DNA of 64,000 bases from Hoyosella levis (GTDB lineage Bacteria; Actinomycetota; Actinomycetes; Mycobacteriales; Mycobacteriaceae), in the NCBI RefSeq assembly GCF_026008515.1, contig NZ_BQYM01000003.1:226477-290476 (forward strand). The letters are read 5' to 3'. A program made the position numbers and the translations under genes. The notes under the pieces are model-generated. The model made no database searches. It was not told where the DNA came from and worked only from the letters and a program-made list of their open reading frames with translations. Below are positions 20,514-30,368 of this stretch, one piece after another (position 1 is the stretch's first letter; the number at the start of each line of letters is the position of its first letter).

Positions 20514-21344
20514 CTACAGCCGGTAGACGCGCCGCGCGGTGGCAGTCGTACCGGCCGCGACGGCCTCGGGATCCTCGCCGCGCAGCTCAGCGAGCGCGCG
20601 CACGGTGTAGGGCAGGCAGTAGGACTGGTTGGGCGCCCCGCGGTAGGGGTGCGGCGTCAGGTAGGGCGCATCGGTCTCGACCATCATCTGCTCGTGCGGG
20701 ATGAGCAGGGCCGCCTCGTGCAGGTCGCGGGCATTGCGGAAGCTGACGGTGCCGGAGAGGCTGAGGATCCAGCCGTTATCGAGGCAGGTGCGGGCCATGG
20801 CGGGCCCGGAGGAGAAGCAGTGGAAGATGACGCTCTCGGGCGGGCCCTCGGAGAGCAGGACGCGCACGAGGTCGTCGTCGGCCTCGCGATTGTGGAGCAT
20901 CAGTGGCTTGCCGATGCGCTTGGCGAGGTCGATGTGCCAGCGGAAGGCATCCTCCTGCTCGGCGCGGGTGGCGCAGCCGTCGAGCTTGCCGGGCCAGTAC
21001 CAATCGAGGCCGGTCTCCCCCACGGCGACGGTGCGCTCGTCGCGAGCAAGCTCCTCGATGCGCGCGCGGGCGTGATCGTCGAGCGCGTTGGCACGGGTGG
21101 GGTGCAGCGCGACGGCCGCGTGCACGCGCTTGTCCCAGCGAGCGAAGCGGACAGCGTTCTCGGCGGCGTCGAGGTCATCAGCGACGGTGACGATGGTTCC
21201 CACCCCGGCGCTGTCCGCGCGGTCCACGATGACACGGAGCGAGTCCTCGTCGTGGGCGCCGCACGCATCGAGGTGGGTGTGCGCGTCGACGATCGGGGCA
21301 AGCCGCTCGGGAAGCGGTGGTGCTTCGCGCTTGCTTGATCCCAT
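20514..21344 (-). CDS. tatD: TatD-family metal-dependent deoxyribonuclease
   Basis: This 276-residue TIM-barrel amidohydrolase is probably a 3'-5' DNA exonuclease. It shows the HTHLD metal motif (~22-26), GETGLDWYW (~112-120), HNREADDD, HCFSSG and the late metal-site ETDAPYLTPHPYRGAPN. It lies 7 bases after metG on the same strand, the usual metG-tatD-rpfB order, so it is co-transcribed with metG. An element A palindrome follows. Confidence 0.95.
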   Translation of the reverse strand: MGSSKREAPPLPERLAPIVDAHTHLDACGAHDEDSLRVIVDRADSAGVGTIVTVADDLDAAENAVRFARWDKRVHAAVALHPTRANALDDHARARIEELARDERTVAVGETGLDWYWPGKLDGCATRAEQEDAFRWHIDLAKRIGKPLMLHNREADDDLVRVLLSEGPPESVIFHCFSSGPAMARTCLDNGWILSLSGTVSFRNARDLHEAALLIPHEQMMVETDAPYLTPHPYRGAPNQSYCLPYTVRALAELRGEDPEAVAAGTTATARRVYRL

Positions 21345-21351
21345 CAGGGCC

Positions 21352-23187
21352 TCACTTCTTGATCGGAGCCCATTCCGGGCCGGTCTCGCCGATCTCGGGG
21401 TCGAGCTTGGCGAACAGGGGCTTCGGCTTGCTCAGGGGCGTTCCTGGCGTGATGCTGGTGCGCTCCCACCGTGCCTTCTCGTTGGCGTAGTCCCCCATGA
21501 TCACGGGATAGCTGCGCCCTTCCTTGGGAAGGTTGGCGCCGACGGGCGCGGTGCGAGCGGTGTCGTCCTCTACCTCGTGGACCTCCGGCTGGGCCGCCCA
21601 CACGCCGGTGCCACCAAGCGCCTCGTGCACCTGCTGCGACGAGTGCGGCAGGAAGGGGGTGAGCAGGGCGTTGGCATCCGAGACGACCTGCAGCGAGGTG
21701 TGCAGGACGGTCGCGAGCCGGTCGCGCTGGTCCGGGTCCTTGGCGAGCTTCCACGGCTCGAGCGCGGAGATGTACCGGTTGGCGGCGGTGACCACGCGCA
21801 TGCCTTCGGTGGCGGCGGCACGGAAGCGACTGCGCCGCAGGTGCGCCCCGGCGGTCTCGAACGCGGCCTCCGCGGTGCGCAGCAGCTCGGCGTCGGCGTC
21901 GGTGAGGGTCGCGGGGCGGGGGATCTCGCCGAAGTTCTTCTGGGCCATCGAGACGGAGCGGTTGACGAGGTTGCCCCATTCGTTGGCGAGCTCGAAGTTC
22001 GTGCGGCGGATGAACTCGTCCCAGGTGAAGTCAGTGTCCTGGGATTCTGGACCGGCGACCGAGATGAAGTAGCGCAGCGCGTCGGGGCCGAAGTCGCGCA
22101 GGAAGTCACGGACGTAGATGACGGTGCCGCGGCTGGTGGAGAACTTGGACCCGCTCATGGTGAGGAACTCGCTGGAGACGACCTCGGTGGGCAGGTTGAG
22201 GTCGCCGAACATGCCGGGCTTCCCGCCTCGCTCACCTGCGCCACGGTATCCGAGCAGTTCCGAGGGCCAGATCTGCGAGTGGAAGGTGATGTTGTCCTTG
22301 CCCATGAAGTAGTAGGACACGGCCTCGGGGTCGGTCCACCACTGGCGCCACGCGTCAGGATTGCCGGTGCGGACGGCCCACTCGATGCTCGCGGACAGAT
22401 AGCCGATCACGGCGTCGAACCACACGTACAGCTTCTTGTCGGGGCGATCCTGCCAGCCCTCCAGCGGGATGGGAACGCCCCAGTCGATATCGCGGCTCAT
22501 CGCGCGCGGGCGCAGGTTCTCGATGAGGTTGAGGCTGAAGCGCAGCACGTTCGGGCGCCATTCGGTGCGGCCCTTGAGCCAGATCTCGAGCGCCCCGGCG
22601 AGGGATGGCAGGTCGAGGAAGAAGTGCTCCGTCTCGATGAACTTCGGGGTCTCGCCGTTGAGCTTGGAGCGGGGGTTGATCAGATCGATGGGGTCGAGCT
22701 GGTTGCCACAGTTGTCGCACTGGTCGCCGCGCGCGCCGTCGTAGCCGCAGATGGGGCAGGTGCCCTCGACGTAGCGGTCGGGCAGCGTGCGGCCGGTGGA
22801 GGGGCTGATGGCGCCGGTGGTGGTCTTGGGGACGAGGTAGCCGTTCTTGTGCAGGGTGCGGAACAGCTCCTGCACCACCGCGTAGTGGTTGCGGGTGGTG
22901 GTGCGGGTAAACAGGTCATAGCTCAGCCCCAGCCCGGCGAGGTCGTCGACGATAACGCGGTTGTACCGGTCGGCGAGCTCCTGGGGCGTGGTGCCCTCCT
23001 GCTCGGCCTGCACCAGGATGGGGGTGCCGTGCTCGTCGGTGCCCGAGACCATCAGCACGTCGTTGCCGGCCATTCGCTGGTAGCGGGCGAAAACGTCCGA
23101 GGGGACGCCGAAGCCGGAAACGTGGCCAATGTGGCGGGGACCGTTGGTGTAGGGCCACGCAACCGCCGTGAGCACTCGGGTAGACAT
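21352..23187 (-). CDS. metG: Methionyl-tRNA synthetase (KFSTS, four-Cys zinc type)
   Basis: This class I synthetase charges tRNA-Met. The 611-residue product has the HIGH motif in PRHIGH (17-22) and a complete zinc knuckle, Cys144/147/157/160 ([17 protein letters not shown]). The KMSKS-equivalent loop reads KFSTSRG. KFS-type loops with a four-Cys knuckle mark the branch also used by Corynebacterium, not the KMSKS form of M. tuberculosis metS. The gene is on the same strand as tatD, whereas M. tuberculosis metS is on the opposite strand. No C-terminal EMAP-like tRNA-binding domain is present. Confidence 0.95.
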   Translation of the reverse strand: MSTRVLTAVAWPYTNGPRHIGHVSGFGVPSDVFARYQRMAGNDVLMVSGTDEHGTPILVQAEQEGTTPQELADRYNRVIVDDLAGLGLSYDLFTRTTTRNHYAVVQELFRTLHKNGYLVPKTTTGAISPSTGRTLPDRYVEGTCPICGYDGARGDQCDNCGNQLDPIDLINPRSKLNGETPKFIETEHFFLDLPSLAGALEIWLKGRTEWRPNVLRFSLNLIENLRPRAMSRDIDWGVPIPLEGWQDRPDKKLYVWFDAVIGYLSASIEWAVRTGNPDAWRQWWTDPEAVSYYFMGKDNITFHSQIWPSELLGYRGAGERGGKPGMFGDLNLPTEVVSSEFLTMSGSKFSTSRGTVIYVRDFLRDFGPDALRYFISVAGPESQDTDFTWDEFIRRTNFELANEWGNLVNRSVSMAQKNFGEIPRPATLTDADAELLRTAEAAFETAGAHLRRSRFRAAATEGMRVVTAANRYISALEPWKLAKDPDQRDRLATVLHTSLQVVSDANALLTPFLPHSSQQVHEALGGTGVWAAQPEVHEVEDDTARTAPVGANLPKEGRSYPVIMGDYANEKARWERTSITPGTPLSKPKPLFAKLDPEIGETGPEWAPIKK

Positions 23188-23322
23188 GACCCAAGCCTAT
23201 TAGGTCGTGCAGGGGGAATCCCAACCGCGGTGCCCGGGAGCGGTGACCGACGGGTGAACCTTTGGTCTCGCGGCTGCGTCGCTCCCACACCTCGGTGGCC
23301 GATCCAGGCATACTGCACTGCC

Positions 23323-24837
23323 ATGGGGACGACCTCAGAGGACAACGGCAGCCCGACCCAGCGCGAACAGGCCCAGCGCGGGCAAGGCCAGGGCGACTCC
23401 GCGCTCGGCGCGCTCGGCGCGCGGCTGCGCTTCCCCTCCTGGGCAACAAAGCGCCCCGGCCCGTCCCAGGATCCCGATGCCTCCCGCTACGGCGGCAGCG
23501 CGCGGGACCGCGACGTCGAGGAGCAGTGGAGCTGGCCCGGCGGCATCGTGCGGCCCGGCACCGACGCGCACACCCTCGTCATGGAGATGGTCCTCGATGG
23601 CGCGCATGCCAGCGTTGGCAGCCGCCGATCACGCTCGCATGCCGTGAGCATCGCGGACCGGCTCGCTGCCATCGATGCGGGCCGGGAGCCATGGCTGGCC
23701 ACCCGGGTGGCGTCCGAGCTGCTGCTCGCCGCGATGGACTCGCTGTACGAGCATGGCTGGCAGCCGCTCGACGTGGTGCATGTGGTGCGCCGGGCGCATG
23801 CCGCTCCCGTGCTCGAGCTCGCGGTCGCGACGGTGACGCATCAAGCAGTGCTCGCGAACGCCGAGAACCGTGCCCCGCTGCCCTGGGTGGAGCAATTGCG
23901 CGAGGTCGAGCAGTCGTTCCCCCGCCTCGCCGGGACCATGCGCCGCGCGGCGGTGCACAACCCCGCCGGCCGACCGTTCCTGCTGATGATCGACTATCCG
24001 CAGGTGCTCCACACTGATTGGCAGTCTGTTCTCGCGCTCCTCGGCCAGTGGCATGACCTGCCGGTGTGGCCGGTGGTGTGCGCCACGCCGTCGCAGTGGC
24101 CGGAGCGGCGCGTCGACACCGATGCCGCAACGCCCGCTGTGGAACCGCGCGTGCTCAACCGGGTGCGGGGCCTGCTCGCCAAGGCAGAGGCCACCACGTA
24201 CCAGGGGGAGGCCGAGGCATTCACGGCCAAGGCGCAGGAACTGATGACCCGCTACGCGATCGACGCGGCCATCCTGAGCGCCAGCATCGAGCGCACGGAC
24301 GTGGTGACGCGCCGCGTCCACATCGAGAACCCCTACACCAAGTCCAAGGTGCACCTGCTGCATGAGATCGCGCTCGCCAACCGGGTACGCGTGGTGTGGG
24401 ATGCCGAGTACTCGGTGGCCACCGCCGTGGGCACACCGGTGGACCTGCGGCAGGTCGGGCTGCTCTACGAATCGACACTCGTGCAGGCCACGCAGTCGAT
24501 GACCGCTATCGGGGAGTCCAGCAAGGATCCCGCGACCCGCTCGGCCAGCTTCCGCCGGGCCTTCCTGTTCGCCTACGCGGTGCGAGTGGGGCAACGGTTG
24601 CAGCAGGTGGGCGAGCACACCATGGCGGAGGAAGCGCGCCGAAACCGCCAGGACGGCAGGGATCTGTTGCCGATCCTCGCCGCCCAGGATGCTGCCGTCA
24701 ACGCCGAGTTCGAGCGCTTGTTCCCGCAGACCGAGAAGCAGACTGCCGCGCCGATGGACGCGCGCGGCTGGATCGCGGGGAAGGTCGCCGCCGACCAGGC
24801 CGTTCTCGCACCGGCCGGGGCCGTCCTCGAGGCGTGA
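23323..24837 (+). CDS. DUF2786 domain protein, unknown function
   Basis: The 504-residue product has a disordered N-terminus rich in Gln/Gly/Ser (1-~65), a helical middle part and a DUF2786 helix-rich domain (~265-305: VLNRVRGLLAKAEATTYQGEAEAFTAKAQELM). A C-terminal alpha/beta region follows. DUF2786 is common in actinobacteria and phages but has no established activity. The reading frame is open for 2.2 kb upstream opposite metG. I take ATG 23323 because coding character begins there and the rest is antisense. It lies between metG and pabB, the same position as an uncharacterised gene in mycobacteria. Confidence 0.8.
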   Translation: MGTTSEDNGSPTQREQAQRGQGQGDSALGALGARLRFPSWATKRPGPSQDPDASRYGGSARDRDVEEQWSWPGGIVRPGTDAHTLVMEMVLDGAHASVGSRRSRSHAVSIADRLAAIDAGREPWLATRVASELLLAAMDSLYEHGWQPLDVVHVVRRAHAAPVLELAVATVTHQAVLANAENRAPLPWVEQLREVEQSFPRLAGTMRRAAVHNPAGRPFLLMIDYPQVLHTDWQSVLALLGQWHDLPVWPVVCATPSQWPERRVDTDAATPAVEPRVLNRVRGLLAKAEATTYQGEAEAFTAKAQELMTRYAIDAAILSASIERTDVVTRRVHIENPYTKSKVHLLHEIALANRVRVVWDAEYSVATAVGTPVDLRQVGLLYESTLVQATQSMTAIGESSKDPATRSASFRRAFLFAYAVRVGQRLQQVGEHTMAEEARRNRQDGRDLLPILAAQDAAVNAEFERLFPQTEKQTAAPMDARGWIAGKVAADQAVLAPAGAVLEA

Positions 24838-24888
24838 CGATCAGCCTTGCGTAGGTTGCGCCCAGCCAAGCGTGCGACTCTGTAGGGC

Positions 24889-26151
24889 GTGCGATACGAA
24901 CGGTTGGGCGCGGGCAATCCTGCGGCGGAGGTGCTGCGCGCCCTGGCCCGTGGGGCGCGAACGCGGGGGCTCGACCCGCCCGCGGCCCTGACAGGCGACT
25001 GGTTCGGCTCCCGCGCGATCATCGCGCCATCCTTGGTTACCACTGCGCCCGCCGAGGATACGCAGCCGTTCGGGGCAGATGCTGGGCAGCTCGATCCGCC
25101 AGCGGGCGCCCCGGCTGGGTTCTTCGGCGGCGGCTGGTTCGGCTACCTCTCCTACCCCGACGACACGGTGGACGGTCGCACGGGACCGCTGCCCCGCATG
25201 GCCTCCGGCTACACGCCGATGGTCCTCCGCCTCGACGCGGACGAATGCTGGTGGTTCGAGTCGCTCACCGATGCCTCCTGTCCCGGCTGGGCACGCGATG
25301 CCGTCCTCGGGGCCACCCCAGCGGCCGCGGAGTGGTCCTGCGAGTGGAGCCCGCCAGATCGGGCGGCACACCAGCGGGGAGTGGAGTCCTGCCTCGAGGC
25401 GATCCGCGACGGCGAGGTCTACCAGGCGTGCGTATGCGGGTTCTTCCAGGGCAGCTTCAAGGGCGATCCCGTGGATTTCTTCGCCGATGGCATCGCCACC
25501 ACCCGTCCCGCGCGGGCGGCCTTCCTCTCCGGCCACTGGGGCGCGGTGGCATCGCTGTCGCCGGAGCTGTTCCTCGCCCGGCACGGTGGCATCGTCGAAT
25601 CCAGCCCCATCAAGGGCACCCTGCCCATCACTGCCGACCCCCGGCTGCTGCGCGGATCCGTCAAGGATGTGGCGGAGAACGTGATGATCGTCGATCTCGT
25701 GCGCAATGATCTCGGTCGGCTTGCCAGTCCCGGCTCGGTGACGGTCACCGAGCTGCTGCGCATCCATCCCGCGCCCGGGGTGTGGCACCTGGTTTCCACT
25801 GTGCGCGCGGGCATAGACCCCGCGATACCGGTCTCGGAGCTGCTGGGGGCGACGTTCCCGCCCGCCTCGGTGACCGGCACGCCCAAGCTGCGCGCTCGTC
25901 GCTTCCTCCAGTCCTGGGAGCCCGAGCCGCGCGGGGTGTATTGCGGCACCATCGGCGCCCGCTCCCCCGTCGCTGGTCTCGAGCTGAACGTCGCGATCCG
26001 CACTGTCGAGCTCGGGCCCGCGACCGGTACCGCGCGCGCCTGCCGCCTCGGTGTGGGCGGGGGCATCACCATCGACTCCCGCGCGGACACCGAATGGCAC
26101 GAGTGCCTGGCCAAGGCGGCGACCATCGTGGGGCTCCGCTCGCGCGGCTAG
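24889..26151 (+). CDS. pabB: Aminodeoxychorismate synthase component I
   Basis: PabB converts chorismate plus ammonia to 4-amino-4-deoxychorismate in folate synthesis. The 420-residue product has the chorismate-binding core: SSPIKGTLPI (PIKGT, whose Lys marks PabB rather than TrpE), ENVMIVDLVRNDLGRLASPGSV, GATFPPASVTGTPK and GVYCGTIG. The N-terminal third is short compared with E. coli PabB but normal for actinobacteria. It starts at GTG. It is convergent with rsmI, with a different palindromic element in between. Confidence 0.93.
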   Translation: MRYERLGAGNPAAEVLRALARGARTRGLDPPAALTGDWFGSRAIIAPSLVTTAPAEDTQPFGADAGQLDPPAGAPAGFFGGGWFGYLSYPDDTVDGRTGPLPRMASGYTPMVLRLDADECWWFESLTDASCPGWARDAVLGATPAAAEWSCEWSPPDRAAHQRGVESCLEAIRDGEVYQACVCGFFQGSFKGDPVDFFADGIATTRPARAAFLSGHWGAVASLSPELFLARHGGIVESSPIKGTLPITADPRLLRGSVKDVAENVMIVDLVRNDLGRLASPGSVTVTELLRIHPAPGVWHLVSTVRAGIDPAIPVSELLGATFPPASVTGTPKLRARRFLQSWEPEPRGVYCGTIGARSPVAGLELNVAIRTVELGPATGTARACRLGVGGGITIDSRADTEWHECLAKAATIVGLRSRG

Positions 26152-26192
26152 CCTCGCCCTGCCTCGCGAGTGTGCGCCCCTGCCCCGCGAGT

Positions 26193-26239
26193 GTGCGAAA
26201 AACGACAGGTTTCGCGCTCCGAGCTGACGTTCTTCGCAC
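26193..26239. repeat. Palindromic element B between pabB and rsmI
   Basis: Arms GTGCGAAAAACG and CGTTCTTCGCAC (11 of 12 pair) flank a 23-nt centre. The sequence is unrelated to element A, but size and placement between convergent genes are similar. It is preceded by a duplicated GCGAGTGTGCG. Confidence 0.8.
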
Positions 26240-26306
26240 TATCGCGGTACCGGTGGGGCGAAAGTGGCGCACGGGACGAGAGGGGCGCGCCTCGCCAGCC
26301 GGGCAC

Positions 26307-27140
26307 CTACTCGTCGCGGCGCTTGAGGTACTCCTGGTAGAGGTCGCGCTTGGACACCCCGGCGCGCTCGGCGATGACGGCGCACGCTTCTTTCAGCCGG
26401 CTGCCCGCCTCGACGAGCCGCTCGACGTCGCGCACGTGGTCGACGGCTTCCTCGGTTGTGGTGGCTGCTCCTTCGAGGACGACGGTGATCTCGCCTCGCA
26501 CGTTTCCGGTGGCCCATTCGGCGAGCTCGGCGAGGGTGCCGCGGACGACTTCCTCGTAGGTCTTGGTCAGCTCGCGGCAGATGGCGGCACGGCGCGCGCC
26601 CCCGAGGACAGCCACCGCGTCGGCGAGTGAGTCAGCGAGCCGGTGGGGTGCTTCGAAGAAGACGCAGGCGCGGGCCTCGTGGCGGAGGGTCTCGAAATAG
26701 GCGCGGCGTGGTCCGGGCTTGCGGGGCGGGAAGCCGTCGAAGCAGAACCTGTCCACGGGCAGGCCCGAGAGGGCCAGCGCGGTGGTGACGGCGGACGGGC
26801 CGGGCAGGCACGTGACGCGCAGGTCGTGCTCGGCGCAGGCGGCGACGAGGCGGAAGCCGGGGTCGCTGACCGAGGGCATGCCGGCGTCGGTGATGAGCAG
26901 GACGATGGCGCCGTCAGTGATGTCCCGGACGAGTTGCTCGATGCGGCTGTGCTCGTTGTGGTCGTAGAAGCTGAGGATGCGCCCGGTGATGGTGACGCCG
27001 AGCGAGCTGGCAAGCTGCCGGGCCCGGCGGGTGTCCTCGGCCGCGATGATGCCTGCGGTGCCGAGGGCCTCGATGAGGCGGGGCGAGGCGTCGCGCACGT
27101 CGCCGAGGGGGGTTGCCGCGAGCACCAACTGACCTGTCAT
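26307..27140 (-). CDS. rsmI: 16S rRNA 2'-O-ribose C1402 methyltransferase
   Basis: RsmI methylates the ribose of C1402 in the decoding centre. The 277-residue product beginning MTGQLVLAATPLGDVRDAS has the SAM-dependent tetrapyrrole-methylase fold. It carries AAEDTRRARQL, LITDAGMPSVSDPG and LPGPSAVTTALALSGLP. The C-terminal part (EEVVRGTLAELAEW onward) matches the family. Its ATG is 24 bases from the divergent pmt start, an arrangement shared with mycobacteria. Confidence 0.95.
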   Translation of the reverse strand: MTGQLVLAATPLGDVRDASPRLIEALGTAGIIAAEDTRRARQLASSLGVTITGRILSFYDHNEHSRIEQLVRDITDGAIVLLITDAGMPSVSDPGFRLVAACAEHDLRVTCLPGPSAVTTALALSGLPVDRFCFDGFPPRKPGPRRAYFETLRHEARACVFFEAPHRLADSLADAVAVLGGARRAAICRELTKTYEEVVRGTLAELAEWATGNVRGEITVVLEGAATTTEEAVDHVRDVERLVEAGSRLKEACAVIAERAGVSKRDLYQEYLKRRDE

Positions 27141-27164
27141 GGTGGTACAGCCTACGATCGTGGG

Positions 27165-28784
27165 GTGACGGTTCTCGAACTCGCGCGTCGATCCGGGGTG
27201 CGCCGGACCCAGCGCGATGGTTCCCCCGCGCATGCGGGGCCGCTGACGCAGCCAGGGCCCGTCCGGCCTGAGCAGGTTGATTCGCCGGGAGTGGTGGATC
27301 CGGTCGAGGTGCCGATGCCGACTGATCGGTTGCGCGGCTGGATGGTGACGCTGTTCCTGGCGGTGCTTGCGGCGATCACGCGGTTCGCGCGGCTGGGGGT
27401 TCCTACCGACGGTGGCATGCCGGTCTTCGACGAGAAGCACTATGTGACGCAGGCCTGGCAGATGCTGCAGGGCGGCTGGGTGGAGGAGAACCCGGCGTAT
27501 GGGCTGGTGGTGCATCCTCCGCTGGGCAAGCAGCTGATCGCGCTCGGCGAGGCGATGCTGGGCTATTCGGCCGCGGGGTGGCGGTTCTCGGCGGCGATGG
27601 CCGGGGTGGTGCTGGTGGTGCTGGTGACGCGCATCGCGCGGCGGCTGGCTCGGTCCACGCTGGTGGGGGCGATCGCGGGGCTGCTGGTGCTGGCGGACGG
27701 ATTGACGTTCGTGACGTCGCGGATGGGCATGCTCGACATCTTCCTGGTCGTGCTGGTGGTGGCGGCGTTCGGCTGTCTGATGGTGGATCGTGATGAGGTC
27801 CGCTCCCGGTTCTCGCGCGCGTACGAGGAGGGCCGCGCAGGAGTGTCGGCGCTGGGTCCGCGCCTGGGGGTGCGGTGGTGGCGGTTCGCGGCCGGGGTGC
27901 TGCTGGGGCTCGCGGTGGCGACGAAGTGGTCGGGGCTGTACTTCATCGCGTTCTTCGGAGTGATGAGCGTGGCGCTGGATCTCGCGGCCCGCTACAGGTA
28001 CCGGGTGCGGCGACCGGTGCGGGGAACGCTGGCACGGGACATGGCACCGGCATTGTGGGCGCTGCTCATCGTGCCAATCGGTGTCTACCTCGGCAGCTAC
28101 TGGGCGTGGTTCGCGAGCGAGACCGGCGTGGACCGGCATGCTGTCGGCCAGGATGTGGGAACGGGCGGGGCGTGGTCGTTCCTGCCCGATGCCGTGCGCT
28201 CGTTATGGCACAACCATGCGAACATCCTGGCGTTCCATTCGGGGCTGACGAACTCGGCGGGGCACGTGCATCCGTGGGAGTCGAAGCCGTGGACCTGGCC
28301 GATGGGCCTGCGTCCGATGCTCTACTACTTCGTCGACGGCGACGAGGTCTCGGGCTGCGGCGCGAGCTCGTGCGTGCGCGCGGTGATGCTCGTGGGCACC
28401 CCGGCACTGTGGTGGGTGGCGCTACCGGTGATCGCATGGTCGGTGTGGCGGATCGTCGCGCATCGCGATAGTCGGCACGCGCTGGTGCTCACGGGGTACC
28501 TGGCGGGCTTCCTCCCGTGGTTCGTGAACCTTGATCGGCAGATGTACTACTTCTATGCGGCTCCGATGGCGCCTTTCCTGGTGATGCTGGTGGCGCTGGC
28601 GCTGGGCGATCTGCTGAGCGCGTCGCGACGGTCGGACGAACGGCGCATGCTGGCCCGGTTGGTGGTGTGCTGCTACCTGGCCCTGGTGATCGTGAACTTC
28701 GCGTGGTTGTATCCGATCCTCGCGGCCGTGCCGATCACCGAGGAGTTCTGGCAGTGGCAGTTGTGGCTGCCGAGCTGGCGGTGA
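27165..28784 (+). CDS. pmt: Protein O-mannosyltransferase
   Basis: This is a GT39-family polytopic membrane enzyme that transfers mannose from polyprenyl-phosphate mannose to Ser/Thr of Sec-exported proteins. The 539-residue product has the first-loop motif PVFDEKHYVTQAW with the catalytic DE (~87-88). About ten hydrophobic segments and the HPPLGKQLIALGE loop follow. A disordered ~50-residue cytosolic N-terminus precedes the first membrane helix. The GTG start at 27165 is nearly back-to-back with rsmI. It is orthologous by content and position to M. tuberculosis Rv1002c. Confidence 0.95.
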   Translation: MTVLELARRSGVRRTQRDGSPAHAGPLTQPGPVRPEQVDSPGVVDPVEVPMPTDRLRGWMVTLFLAVLAAITRFARLGVPTDGGMPVFDEKHYVTQAWQMLQGGWVEENPAYGLVVHPPLGKQLIALGEAMLGYSAAGWRFSAAMAGVVLVVLVTRIARRLARSTLVGAIAGLLVLADGLTFVTSRMGMLDIFLVVLVVAAFGCLMVDRDEVRSRFSRAYEEGRAGVSALGPRLGVRWWRFAAGVLLGLAVATKWSGLYFIAFFGVMSVALDLAARYRYRVRRPVRGTLARDMAPALWALLIVPIGVYLGSYWAWFASETGVDRHAVGQDVGTGGAWSFLPDAVRSLWHNHANILAFHSGLTNSAGHVHPWESKPWTWPMGLRPMLYYFVDGDEVSGCGASSCVRAVMLVGTPALWWVALPVIAWSVWRIVAHRDSRHALVLTGYLAGFLPWFVNLDRQMYYFYAAPMAPFLVMLVALALGDLLSASRRSDERRMLARLVVCCYLALVIVNFAWLYPILAAVPITEEFWQWQLWLPSWR

Positions 28785-28935
28785 TCCCTCGCGGCGGACT
28801 GTGCTGCCGCTGCCGCGGCGGTTGGGATTGCCGCTCCCGCAGGGTCGTTGCGATTCGGGCTTGTCGGCCCCTGGTGGTAGACAAGGTGTCGACAATTGCC
28901 GGGATTCTCCGAACGACAATGCAAAGGGTGGGTGG

Positions 28936-29748
28936 ATGAAGCGCGCAGACCTCGCGTTCGCCGTGGACAAGAAGCTCCGTGGCGTGGTGAGCACCAAGGT
29001 GCGGATCGCGATCGTGCTTCTGGTGATCGTGGGCCTCGGAGTGCTGGTGGTGGTGACGGGGTCCCAGGAGGGCTCCGACGATTACACGGCATCCATCCCG
29101 GAGGGCTTCGACCGCTCTGACGTGACCTGGCACAGCCCGGGCACGCCGGCGACGGACGCGGAGATCGCGCGGTGGGAGGCGGCCCGGGCAGCGCTCGAGG
29201 AGCTACGCGTGCGCGGACGGGCCCCACAGACGGGGTATGACCGGGAAGAATTCGGCCCCTCATGGACGGATGATGTGGATGTCGCGTTCGGCGGCAATGG
29301 CTGCGATACCCGCAATGACATCCTGATCCGGGACTTCCTCGAGGTGACGTTCCGTCCTGGCGAGGAAGGCTGCGTCGTGGGCGAGGGCACGATCCTCGAC
29401 CCCTTCACGCTGGAGACGATCGAGTTCGTGCGCGGCCCCGAAACCTCCGGCGAGGTGCAGGTCGACCACCTCGTCGCCCTGTCCGACGCGTGGCAGAAGG
29501 GCGCGCAGCAACTGTCGGAGCGCGAGCGGCGGAACTTCGCGAACGATCCGCGGAACCTGCTGGCCGTGGCGGGCTGGGCGAACCAGCAGAAGAGCGATAG
29601 CGATGCGTCGGGCTGGTTGCCCCCGAATCGTTCCTACCGGTGCACCTACGTGTCGCAGCAGATCGAGGTGAAGACCATCTACCAGCTCTGGGTCACCGCC
29701 GCCGAGCGGGATGCCATGCTCGACGTGTTCGACACCTGTTTGGACTAG
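28936..29748 (+). CDS. Membrane-anchored HNH-type (DUF1524/GmrSD-like) nuclease
   Basis: The 270-residue product has one N-terminal transmembrane helix (~23-42) with positive residues before it, so the bulk should be outside. The C-terminal half carries the DUF1524 HNH core: VQVDHLVALSDAWQKGA (His-Asn-His type first strand), NDPRNLLAVAGWANQQKSD and ASGWLPPNRSYRC. Cysteines at several places may form disulfides, consistent with export. Related exported proteins are widespread in actinobacteria and probably degrade extracellular DNA for nutrition or defence. The chosen ATG has a purine-rich site upstream. Confidence 0.85.
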   Translation: MKRADLAFAVDKKLRGVVSTKVRIAIVLLVIVGLGVLVVVTGSQEGSDDYTASIPEGFDRSDVTWHSPGTPATDAEIARWEAARAALEELRVRGRAPQTGYDREEFGPSWTDDVDVAFGGNGCDTRNDILIRDFLEVTFRPGEEGCVVGEGTILDPFTLETIEFVRGPETSGEVQVDHLVALSDAWQKGAQQLSERERRNFANDPRNLLAVAGWANQQKSDSDASGWLPPNRSYRCTYVSQQIEVKTIYQLWVTAAERDAMLDVFDTCLD

Positions 29749-29819
29749 CACCCGCCCGGTGCGCGTGATTGGCCGCCGCGTCGGCCCGCCGCGCGTGACT
29801 TGCGGCAGCGCCCGCCCGG

Positions 29820-29892
29820 CGAGCAAAAGCACCGGAAACCGCCAAACGCGATAGAAACTGACCCGGGATCTCGGTCGTTTCTATCGCGTTTG
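29820..29892 (+). repeat. Palindromic intergenic element A, copy 3
   Basis: It has the same 73-bp layout. The 14-nt arms extend to 16 (AGAAAC / GTTTCT), and the centre has a further GACC/GGTC pair. It lies between the convergent nuclease and DoxX genes. Confidence 0.92.
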
Positions 29893-29948
29893 CGGTCGTG
29901 TTCAACTCGGCGCGAGGTCGCCGGCAACGGAGACCTCGGCCAGGAACG

Positions 29949-30368
29949 TCAGGCGCGGGTGCGCAGGCCTGGGATGAAGGCGTCCACGCTGATTCGTCCC
30001 GCTCCGATGGCGGCGATCATGAGCGAGCTGACGCCGAGCGCGAGGACGAGCTCGTAGCCGCCGTCAGTGACGAAGATGCCGTTCTCGACATGGACGAGGA
30101 AGAAGGCGCCGGTCATGTTGGCAAAGAGCAGGAGCCCCACCACGGGCGTGAGCGCGCCGATGATCAGTGCGATGCCACCGCCGAGCTCGAGGTAGGTGAC
30201 GAGGTAGGCGGTGATCTCGGGCAACGGCGCGTTGATCGAGGTGAAGTATTGCTGCACCCCCTCGATGGTTGTCTCGTTGAGCTTCTGCCAGCCGTGGGCG
30301 GCGAAGACGATGCCGATGCCGATGCGGGCGATGAGTACGGCGATATCGCGGTGCCATCCGTGTGCCAT
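29949..30368 (-). CDS. DoxX family membrane protein
   Basis: The 139-residue product has four hydrophobic helices and the family opening LIARIGIGIVFAAHGWQKL, with the LELGGGIALIIGALTP helix next. DoxX proteins are small quinone-linked or oxidoreductase-associated membrane subunits. In M. tuberculosis one works with SodA and SseA in thiol stress. A palindrome overlapping a perfect TATAAT lies ~90 bp upstream, so the gene is probably repressed by a MarR-type factor that is not encoded next to it. Confidence 0.9.
   Translation of the reverse strand: MAHGWHRDIAVLIARIGIGIVFAAHGWQKLNETTIEGVQQYFTSINAPLPEITAYLVTYLELGGGIALIIGALTPVVGLLLFANMTGAFFLVHVENGIFVTDGGYELVLALGVSSLMIAAIGAGRISVDAFIPGLRTRA

Noticed and set aside
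21088..23322. Upstream extension of the DUF2786 frame by 745 codons
   Set aside because: It is antisense to metG and tatD, and coding character starts only at ATG 23323.
26643..27164. Upstream extension of the pmt frame
   Set aside because: Antisense to rsmI; the GTG at 27165 fits the divergent arrangement and the family length.
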